NCBI RefSeq assembly: GCF_905220415.1
Contig: NC_059555.1
Coordinates: forward strand, 7,928,001-7,992,000
Reading direction: 5' to 3'
Length of the DNA: 64,000 bases
Origin: Colias croceus
Taxonomy: Eukaryota > Arthropoda > Insecta > Lepidoptera > Pieridae
Shown here piece by piece: positions 35,901-47,900 of this stretch. The translations under genes and the position numbers were made by a program. The stretch's first letter is position 1. Each line of letters begins with the position of its first letter. The notes below the pieces were generated by a model, which ran no database searches, was not told where the DNA came from, and saw only the letters and a program-made list of their open reading frames with translations.

Positions 35901-38900
35901 GAAAGTGGGTCGTAAGCCAAGGTCTGTTTTAGTACTCGCCGTGATAATTGGTCGCTCAATGAACGCACATTGTGCTAAACGTCGAGATTTCTAAACTACA
36001 CAGAATCCAATAGCTGCGTTAATTGCGCGCTATTGCCAGCCGCTTCGAAGGACCAAAAGCTCTTTTGTGTATAATGCGCTAGTACTAAGTGGAGCACTAA
36101 ACGCTCACGTGTAAGGAATTCGGTGATTTTAAATATGTTAGAATATCGTTATCCAGTGAAGCAATGCAACTATTAAAAAGACACAAATAAATTTTATTAG
36201 ATTAAGATCCACCTACGACAACGATGAATTCAACGACAATACAAGATTGAGCAGCGGCTTCTCTATTTAACTTTTACGACTTTAAATTCTCGATGTTCTC
36301 CAGGAAAGAGGTAAATATGTACAACATACATTAGCAATCTCGTGCAAAATATACCGAATCCATAACATTCTGCAATTCCACATCCCACTACCCATTATAG
36401 CTCATCAACCGTCCAAGTGATTTATACTTCCGTCAGACGCCACATCCCAAACAAACATTAAGATTTTAGACACATCAGAAAACTTTGACGATAGTAAATC
36501 TTTCACTATTTATCTTGTAAGCTCCAGTGTCTAAGTGTCTCTAATTTCTCGTAAAGAGGCCACGGCCACGCGCGGTTAAATCATGTATGAATTGTTGTAA
36601 ATTGGGTTTATAAATCGCTATCTAAATTGTTTAAAAATTGCTTTATTACGGCACAATTGAAAGAGATATATGTAGATATGAAATTGTCGAAAATGCCTGG
36701 AACACGAATTTTCTTTCGAGTCAAGAATTTTATATATATACTAGCGGTCCGCCCCGGCTTCGCCCGTGGTACATATGAAAAATAGATGTTGGCCGATTCT
36801 CAGACTAACCCGATATGCACAGAAAATTTCATGAGAATCGGTCCAGCCGTTTCGGAGGAGTATGGCAACGAAAATTGTGACACGAGAATTTTATATATTA
36901 GATAAATAAGTGGGTTTGAACTGATTGGTATAATGATCACGTTTTATGATCCTACATTAATTTCAAGATCACTATAAAAATAGACGGAAATACGTTCCAG
37001 TTTGAGTGACTTTGGCTTTTTAAAATGATTAAGAAATCATACTACAACCAGTCAATATTTAGCTTATTCCGTTTATATGCGGAAACTGTTCATAGAAAAA
37101 ACAAATAGATACTATATTATTTCAACTTCCAAGACCCTCTCCAACTCCAAGAGAAAAAAATTCGTTTACAAAAAATAAAACAGTTACATTTGGTCCAATG
37201 AATAAAGTTCCCTTTGAGTGAACATGCAGCTCCGTTATAATAATATGCATAATCAAGAACCGTATTATCTTTAGTAATTTACTATTTAACTGCTTCATTA
37301 ATCTCAACGATGCTCATAAGGACGACCGTTTTATCATTTACACTTACATAGTTAATTGGAGTTTTAGAGTACTTTCGTTAAGTTTATGTAGTTCTAGAAT
37401 AATGTGAGGCACATTTTTAACAGACTTCAAAAAAAAGGAGGAGGTTATCAATTCGGCCGGTATGTTTTTTTTTTATGTATGTACACCGATTACTCCGAGG
37501 TTTCTGAACCGATTTACGTGATTCTTTTTTTGTTCGATGCGGGATGGTGTCGAATTGGTCCCATAAAAATTTTATCCTGATAGGCCCAGTAGTTTTTATT
37601 TTATGAGCATTTTTGTATTTATTTGTAAATGTTGCAAGTGCAAGTTTGAAGTCGGTTGTTTTTAACGCAGTTATCACTTGTGCACAATCTGCTACATTTA
37701 TATCTTTTATTTTCTTAAAACTAATATTCATTTCTAAATAGTGCATATTTAATATAGCTATAAAATATTATAGGGATGCGGAAACGACTTTAGTGAATTT
37801 TAAAATAATTTTGTGCCCACTGCGTCACATCTATTATAAAATGATGTTTCATGATAGAAAATTAGAAATAACGTATCTCGAGTATTATCAGAAATTACAT
37901 AATCCTGTTACTTTTATTCCCACAACGTTTCATATATGCACACATGAACCAACATACAGCTTACAGATGCATTGCCACTAATATGATTGAAATTGCGCAA
38001 GTTTTGCGTGCCATTCACACGGCAAATCTTCGACACGTGGATCGCGAGTATCAGATAATAAATCGATAACTGTATTAACATGATTGTACAATTGCGTTAA
38101 TTCAATACGTTGGAAAAATTACTAATCATTACGTACTTTCTCTTGAAGATGCTATATTCAATTTGTCTTGGTATTTTCTTGTGTTTGATTTTTAGCGTGA
38201 CTACGGTCTCTGCCTTGGTCTCTGCAAAGTGTGCGAAACGTCGGGATAATAATATAATAATCCGTTAAAATCTTTTGAAGCGAAACTTCTAAAGGCGCGT
38301 TAAGAGTAAAATTACAAGGTCACGTCATGGAAATACCGTCACGTCATGGAGTAAGGCGACGATTTTCGTATCTTTGAATACCTATTGTCCAAGAAGCTTC
38401 ACATCTGACTTTTTTTCTTTTGTTTTTCTTAGTTTGCAAATCGGGTGGTAAATATTTAGCGTAAGTAGGTCAAATATACGCTAATCCGCATCCATCCGCG
38501 ATCCGCATTCAGATGTGACGTAGGAACGAAAATGAAAGCGCCCCTGTCCAGCTCTACTGCAGAATGTCTTTTTACTTGCTTTTTTATTTTCTTATATTTA
38601 GGGCGATTCACAGCGTCTTTAGGTTATTAAAAGATTGCAATATACAAAAAACCTTTCAAACAACATTTATTTATTCAATTAGACTTCTCTAAGAAACACT
38701 TTTGAATCGTAATAGCATAGTTCTTCCATTTACCACGGATTCGGAAAACAGCTTCAATTTATTTATTTGGTTTACCAACGTTTCTATGAAGAACAACCGG
38801 CATGAAGGAGAGCTTTAAAAATCATTTTAATATTATAATTTTATGTCTCATGTTTTACTGCAGATCAAAAACTTCGAGTGAAATATAACCGAAGTTAGCG

Positions 38901-41900
38901 CCTTATATGAAATGATTTATTTACTCAATTTTAGGATACAAAAATTCGGTTCTTATGTATGGGCTTTTCCATTGACTGAACCATCTCCACTTTGAAAGCC
39001 GTCATTATTTTCATTACCATACGTTTATTCTCTAGATACGCTTACGCATTCCATGCTTCAATTAACGTAATTAAAGTGGACCGTAAAAATGATTAAACAC
39101 ATTAATACAAGCACTATACATACAGCATTACAAATAACATCTTGGAGCTCTAATTAAACAATACAACACTTGCTCCTAATTCGTTTGGGCGTTTGAAATC
39201 GCCGCGATTTTAGTTTGGACTTTTTTTAAAGTGAAGGGTTCAGTTCCATTTTATTGATATTGAAGTATCTCTAAACTCAAACATTTATTTATCCAATTAG
39301 ACTTTTCATAAAAGCACTTTTGAGTCGTCATGACATTTTTTAACATTAAAATTCTGAACTTCTAAATATTGGTATTGCGAAAGGATAACTTTTCCAAATT
39401 GGAAATTATATTGCCCCTAAAAAACGCTATTAACGCACAAATTTGCTATGGAAACTGAAGATCCAATAATACAAAGATATTAAGTAAACACATAAATATC
39501 AGGCGTATTTATACTACAGTATGCACAATCTGTAATTCATCGCAATATGCAACTAGAGCAGCACCCAGAACCCACACCAGTCACCAGTCACAAATAAATT
39601 CGGCAAATTGTTTCTTCTCTTGTAAATTTTGATTGATTGTTTCTGCCTACAATCTAAGTATCTTAGGAATAATTATTTTTGTGTTGAATTATCGAAAAAG
39701 ATTAGGCTGTATAACGTAATGCTATGACCAATCGGAGCATTGATAAAGATATTTAGAAAAGTTAGAAAAATATCCTTTTGAGACCAGGCGAAGTTGTCTC
39801 ATGTATAGCATAGTTTAAAATGGAACCTACACTTTTAATAAGCTTGGGTCACTTAATTCCTGAACCAGTATTCAAAATACTGGATCACAAAAATGCAGTA
39901 ACAATTAAAAAACTCTTTCTCAAACAAAACAAATTATAAGTAGGTATAATTGGCTTCAATACGAAGAAATTTTACGCACTATATCCTCCACACACTGGGC
40001 ATTTAAAAGCGGATATGTGGTAAAGCAGAGCTTAATTAAAAAGTGCAGGAATACTAACCGTTCCGCAATTAGGCGGGATTCACACAGAGCGAGCTGCCGC
40101 GCGAAGCAATAAGCAATTGCTATGCGAAGTTGCTGCAACTTGCCTTGTGGGCGGCTCGAGTGAATAAATTTACGTCAAACGAGCTTTCCTCGGCTGAGCC
40201 ATGTCCACACAGACCGAGCTGTTTCGGGCACTAATTTAAACTCAAACTCAAACATTAATTATTAATTCAATTAGACTTCTCATTTCTACGGAGAAGAAGC
40301 GGCAAGAATCTGCAAAGTTTCTTTTTAAAATCATGACCATATTACATTTTATTTTTAGATGATATGCTAAAGAACTGTCCTGTGTTTTGTGGTGTTGGTA
40401 ATTGCTTCACGAGGCTGCTCGCTCTGTGTGGACTTGCCTAAAGCGCTAGTGCGAATGAGGCCGATGAGTTTGAAGGGCCTTCAGAGCAGTGGCATTTATT
40501 AAATCGTATATTTCAGAAATGCGCATTAATTTCTTACACAATGTATATAATATTATGGAAGAACATATGAATGGAAATTTGATTTTGAATATGTTGGTAA
40601 GGGCTAAACTGATTCTTTTTAACAGTAGAAGGGATTCTTTATTCCTCAGTTTGAACTTTGAACAGCTAATTTTTAGTTAAAAAATCTAGTTATAATATAA
40701 AATTATACTAGTACCTACTTAGCAATATGGATTCATGAAAACGCATAAAATTAATTATTAATTTTAATCAAATAAAATTAAAAACAAATTAATAATTAAT
40801 AAATCAAGATTATATTATACAGTATTAAATTGAATCCCCTTTTAATTGTCGTTACAATTTTAACGACACTAATAAAATAGTAATAAAAATCAATAACATA
40901 TTGTTAGCACAGTATGGGAAAAAATATGTCAATTACATCATAGAATCAACTAGTAGACAATTGAGACAATCATCATCAATACAACGGGGCATGTGATGAA
41001 AACAATTTGTTTCGTCATATTTTATAGATAAAAATCGTACGTATACAGTAGTCAGTAAGCACGGTCGATTTTATTTTTTTTAATTTTTTTTAGTGACCAG
41101 CCAGCAAAGTATGCTATCCAACTTTGAGTACTTGATGAGGTAATTTAAAAGATGTCCGTGCGGTAAAAATCGTGCGGCTCTAGTCAATCGTGTAAACCTT
41201 ACTACATATAATAATACTTAACTTTTATTTTTAACTAAACTCAACCCAATCATGAAGAAGCGCTTAGTCTTGTATACTTCTCATAATCAATAGTATTCGC
41301 ATATGTACTACTACGAAGACATGACTTATCAGCAACATCGTGACACCTTCGACATTTCAAGTTCGTGTGCAAACATTACAGAAACACTTTAAACTATCTA
41401 CTTGGCGGTTTGGCGCACCTACTAACTGTAATTCGTTTGCTAGTTTTAAAATATTAGTAAAATTTTCGAGAAGGTATTTTTCAGAGGCTTTATTCGAAAT
41501 AATCAAACGCGACTTAGATTAATAAATAAAATATATATAGTTTTTACCACCTTACGGCGACATACAATGATATTTATAAATGTTTGTACATACGTTTTTT
41601 AAGAAAAAAGTAACAAAGTTTTTGAGCGTTATTGTAAGTGTACTAAACGCATTCTCAAACAATGAATAACTACACTAAAAATATAAAATTGTATAAAGAA
41701 CTAACTACGTTAATAAATACAAATAAAGAATTGCTCAGTAATTCCCATGCGGGTCGTCAATTATAATTTATTGATTTAGACCTCTTAATATGTATTAATG
41801 AACCCCTATCAGATTTCATACAACACTTTTCTCGTCTGATTTCTTGATAACTTTCTAATATGCCTGCATATTACTACTTACTACTTTATTATTAAAAAAA

Positions 41901-44900
41901 ATCGTATTTTTATAACTGTATGGTAGACACCTTAAACGTAGACACCTATAATAAAAGAATCTTTGATAGATTTAATACAATTGTATATACATTTAAGAAT
42001 TCAGTTTACTTTTAGTATTCTTTACTAACATTTAGATTGAAATTATTTGCAACCGAACTTAAAAGCAAGGTGATTCAAAACAAAAAATTACCCAGAAGCG
42101 ATTTCACGAATTTCAGATCCATCTATAATATCGATGGATTATATATTATGTACCACAGATCACAGAAACTAAAGGGAGATATGGTTAGGGGGCGGGGCCG
42201 GTGTCGCAGCAATATGCCCAAAAAAAGAACACATGCTGTTTGTTGCATTCAGTTGACGTTCGACCGTCGGCCGGGTATTATTTGACAATGCCGTGTTGTT
42301 CCGTTAAAGTTTGTAAAAATCGAAGTGAAACCAGCAACTTTAAGTCAAATGGAATCATATACCATCGGTAAGTACTGAAAATTATACGATTTTCTTACTA
42401 AAATTTGAAAAACAATATTACGTAGAGTGATTTATTGGTTTCATTATGTGACAGAACGACAGTCACAATAATTTATGTAAATAGTTTACAATGCTTCTTC
42501 TGTACGTGACTCTATTCAAACGCGAAGTTCGAATACCGCAATGTATAATGAACATACTAAAGCTAACAAAACGTTCGATCGTGTAGTACAGGCCGCTGCT
42601 CGCGGTCGTTAGTTGAGGATGCGCGTCGAGTGTGTCCATGTCGATAAGATTCGGATTTTTTATCGTATTATGTATTATTTTACTACCTTATTTTTATATC
42701 ACAATGTATTACTATTAGCTTAATATCTGATTGTATTATTATTATTTGATAGGTACTCGAGCAATAATTTTATAGTAATTAATAATTATTATACATGGAT
42801 TAAAAAAAGAAGTCACTTATTTCATACTTATATTACTTTACAATAAGTCAATAGGCAATGCTTTATGTACTTCATCACCATGAATGCTACCATCAAGGTG
42901 TCCATTTCTATTTTCTACCTAGTTACTGTATTGCCTATAAATTGTTTTAATTTTAACGTTTCTCATTTTATCGACAAGCAATCCCTATCGTAAACGCATA
43001 TCCTGCAGCTGTGTGGTGCTGTATACGTACGTCACTTACAATCTAGTGTGCGAACGAATAGTCGCTCTCAAATTTTTGTGTGATGACACGCACACAACGC
43101 GAAGTATTGTTTTTATTTTGTTTACTGTTGTGTGCGTAAATTTGCTATGAGACACCAGCTGCCTTATTACGTATCTTGCAGACGACAAGCAACAACCAAA
43201 AATTGCACAATAGCTGTTGTCAATCGTCTATTTCTTATTACGTAAAAGCAGACAACAAGCAGATAATCTGCCGTCAACAGTGCTGCCTCTGTCGAGCAAC
43301 TGAAAAACTAAAAATGCAGTTGTCGCTAATGTAAAGTCAAAGGTTGCTTTGCAAGCGGTATTATCTATGACTTGTGACAGCAACACGACAGCAACAACTT
43401 AGCAATTCATCTGTTAAATATGCGACAGGTCTAATACTTGTTGTTGACTAGTTGCTGCTTGTGTTATCGTCACTAAAGTGTATAAAAACGCGAAATTACT
43501 CACAAATATAGTGTATTTTATTGATTGTTAACTAAGATCATCAAATATTTATAAATATAATTAAAATATATTGCGGTAAGTGTGCAAAATGTTTTAGGTT
43601 AAAAATTTTGATAAGTTTTCGAACATAATTGTAGCATTGTACCAATAAGGAGGTATTAAATTTTGTCGTCGCATACATTAATAATATCTTAATTTACGGT
43701 TTTATAAACAATGGCAAGAACATGTTTATTAATTAATAAATGTTAGAGGGAGAACTACGAGTGTCTGTGCTTGTTTATAAACATACGTAGTACCAACAGT
43801 TGCCACTTGATTGTGAGTGTCGCTGCTTTCCATACAAAATCAAGTGCATCGGACGAAGAAAGCAGATGTTGTGCGACAGCGACGCAACTGCTTACATAAT
43901 ACGAATTTGTTTGACGTTTTGCGACCAGTCGCGAACCTGTCGCGCTGCTGTTGCGCGGTGGTCGTTATCTGCTGATTTTTAGCTAATAAGGCCGCCGGTT
44001 TCGTACTCAGCGCAAGCGATTGGCATCTCTCTAGATCTCTATGTTATGTACTTATAAATAAAAAATCGATTATTAAAAAAAATGTGTACAAATTCTTGAC
44101 ACCAGACAAATAATGACAAAAAAAACTAAAATAATTCATCTTTTACAATTTAATAAAAAACCGTTGCGTAAACTTTTGCGCTCCGAAAATATTTCGTGGA
44201 TAACCCCACTGGATATTTTTTTAATTTGTTGAAAATTTTAAAAGTGTCTGGACAGTTGACATAGTTGGGTGGTTTTGAAAATAAATATTCGCAATATGAT
44301 ACGTTAATATTCCATTCGTTAATGTTAATTAATAATATTATATCCTTTAAAATATAATAACCCAACTAATCGTTTTTATCAAAATAATAATAGACAATAC
44401 ACGATATTTTTCCTGTTGCTGGATACACTTGGTTTAATTAACGCAAATTCTTTTTATATGTTCAAAAAACTCAGACTTATTACGTTCATATTTTAAGTTA
44501 CGTGAATAAGATTAATTTGTTTATAATGCAGTAAGCAGACCAAAGTTCTAGTACATTCATTTGTATCACTAAAGTAACACAGCATGCAAACTATAATCTA
44601 ACTATCAAGCCACAAATACATATACAGCATTTTTCTGAGAAGTAAGATATAAAGTGCATTATACATATATTACATAATATAGTTATAGCAACTTTTGAGG
44701 TCCTACAAGTCATGTTCATTTTTTTTATAAGAACAAGATGTAAAAAAAACCTTAAAAAACTTAATTAAAAGCAATATATTCAATCGCGACTAAGAGAAAG
44801 AGAAATATTCGTTAAAAATTACGTACTTGACCAATATCTTTGTGGACCTTAAAATTTGTTTATATAATGTAAATATAGTGCAAAAATTACCTGTTCCCTG

Positions 44901-47900
44901 CTCAAAAAGAACTGAAAAGAAAGGAAGCACAGTTAGAGGTTACACAAGCCACACGACACCAAACCTTAATTACTTCTGAAGAAATAGAATGGTTATATTT
45001 TCTTTAAAATATAATGCATTGAAACCAATGAATGCTAAGACAAAGAATTTGTTAGCAGAGGAAAAAAGAAAAGAGATAGTTAATAAACTAAAATAGTTAG
45101 ATTATTTCACGTCACTTTTTAGGGTTAAAGGTAAAACGGGACCCTATTAGTGAGACTTCGCTGTCTGTCTGCACATACGTCTGGCACCAGACTGTATCTC
45201 GTAAACCATGATAGCTAGATATTTTAATTTTTTAGAGATGATATACTTATGTATTTCTGATTTTAAACAAATAAAAAATTGAATGGGGAACTTTTTTTGC
45301 AAAACATACCGGCGATGTACTGAACCGTCGCGAGTGTGACCCGCGTCCCGCACTTGACCAATTCTTTTTACGCTATCATATTATGGCTGTATAATCATAC
45401 AATTAGGTACAATAATATTCAAATACATTCAAGTTGTTACTGTGTTAATTTGACATAATGATAATATTTTTGAGCTCTAGTGCAAATTGTCATTGCTGGT
45501 AATTTGATGACATTCAGGTAGATTTGAATTCGTCTATACCTACTTCATGTACGTTATGCATTTTTCTACTACCTATCTGTGAGTAATATGCATCGAAATA
45601 TATGTTATAACAATTAATTTTTTAATAATTGTCATCGTCTCAAACTTTTTGGTCTGTGTAGCGCATGTCGCGTGACGCATGATACGTACGATAATTATCG
45701 TACAAATACGATAATTTTTAGTTAAATGTCTATAAAAAATTTTCACTTTTACCGTGGTTTCATAAAACCACACAACATTTTTTGAGCCCTACTTAATAGA
45801 TGTTTGCAAATATTTTTATATAATTTTTCAATTTTTACAATGTATTTGTTTTCTTTTAATTCAATTTCAACTAATACCAATCTAACAGTTGTGCTCATAT
45901 CTATAAAATGTTCGTATACGGGATAATCTTATCTAAAGTTTCTAATGAGTCATGTTCATAAAGTGCAGTGTGGTAAACAATATTACACTTATATCAGGAA
46001 CAATCGCAGACACTGCAAACGGAAGTATATTCGCGATAATATGTAGGTACTTGATGCAAGATTTCATTAACAATGGATTGTGTCCAGGATTTAATTGGAA
46101 GATTTTCATTGTTTTGAAATTTGAATATTATAAGTTTATATAAATTTATAAAGAATAGAAAAAAATCGATCACGAGGCGGGTCTCGAACCCGCATATCCT
46201 TTCACGCCAATCCGGGGCGGATGCCTGACCAACTCGGCCACCCGTGACCCGCCAGAGCGATCGAATTTAGTATTTTCTAGGGTTTGATTTTACGCGAGTA
46301 TTATACATTTAGAAATTAAAGACTTTTTAACGGATTTTAAACGCGATTTATTCATTCTATTATTTTCCCGACGTTTCGAACACTTTACAGCGAGCGTGGT
46401 CACGGGGAGACTGAGATGTTGTACGTCTTGAAGGTCATTCAGTCGATCGAATTTATTCCATTATTTTAGTTTTAAGTGTCTAAGGGTATACCGTTATGTA
46501 ACTTTGAATAACGTCGTAAGGAAACCGACATGTCGAAGAATCAAAAAGTTCGACGACATCTGCAAACCCGCACTTGGCCAGCGTGGTGGATTACGTCCTG
46601 ATGAACATTAGGGGCTGATGATGATGATGATTAGTTTGAAAGCATTTTTTTTAATGTAACAAGCAAAGGACACAAAAGAAACGAAATTATTTTGCAAATG
46701 GTCGAAATTACGGGAGAGGAGAGGATAGCTTAATGGGTAAGAATACCAGAAGAATGGCAGAGAAAGGGGAAGACTAGCATTGTAAAAGAACATTACCGAT
46801 TTTTTACAATTCATCAATATTTATTTCGAAATTTATAAAACAAACCATTCTTTATCTTCACAAGTAATAAACTTAACTAGCTTCTAGCACCATTAACACC
46901 ATTTTAGTCACAAATGTCCAAACCAATGAATGAATTTTAATACAATGTATTATTTAAAACTTAATTACGAAACATGTTAATATAACTGAATCATTAAAAC
47001 CCCATTAATTTTTTATACCATTATCCTATAATATCCACAAGGAAAATCGTTGAAATAGTGCACACAACTATTTCTAATCACACATCACACACACATAGAC
47101 AAACCATGCAACAATACACTCATAATTATAATAGCTAATTTATTTTATACTGAATTGAGAATAATTGAACAAAAAATCAACTTCAAAACAATTTTTTGAA
47201 CAAAAAAATTTTACGATTTTCTTCTTTTTTTTTAACATTCTGCATAATATTTACTTCCTTGAAAAAAACTTTTGTTAATCCTATATTTCTTTAGACAAAT
47301 AGTAGTCAATATTAATAATTTAAGAACATATGGCTGAAACATTGGAGATGCTTTCTAAACTGGTATGTATATGATAAAAGTTCATTAATTCTTATATCTT
47401 TAACCTTTTATACTTTTCTTTGATAAGCCTATTAATATCTAACGGGTTTAAAAACCTAATGCATTTTTCATTTATAATATATTACTCTTTATTGAAAAAT
47501 TTACTATATTATGTACTTTAGATAAGATAAGATATTCCATTTAGATAAATGATAGCTCACCTGTTTGTGTTTAATTTTAGAGCACTCCTGATAAGCCGCT
47601 TCAAGTTTTGGATTACTGGGCGCTTTCTTGGACCTTGTGTTTTTTATTCCTAGCGATTTACCAAATGGGGCGAACCAATATCTGAAAAAAAGTTGTGTTT
47701 AAGATTTTTTGCTACTGAAACTGAAACTGAAATGAATCAAAAATGTGGATTCAATTTAATTTTCAAAGTTTAGTTTGTCATGTAGGTAATTGTAATCTAT
47801 ACATATAATAAATCTGTAGAAGGGTCAATTCTGTACATTGAAAATATTGAAAAAATAAATAGCAGGGGGTGTTACTGGATCGATACCAAACCCAAATATG

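Larger units (their letters stand above)
33638..47560. other. Intron 2 of ceramide synthase B (13.9 kb)
   Basis: Large, AT-rich and non-coding for the host gene. Besides the elements listed separately, LINE-tail repeats lie at about 34137-34345 (plus) and 36740-36905 (minus), and a copy of the cgtcatggagtaaggcgacg block lies at about 38318-38410. A less AT-rich stretch at 35860-36130 has no recognised identity. No further ceramide synthase exon was found. Confidence 0.65.

Noticed and set aside
37417..37746. 109-aa minus-strand ORF
   Set aside because: Mostly the translation of the dispersed gacttcaaaaaaaaggagga repeat.
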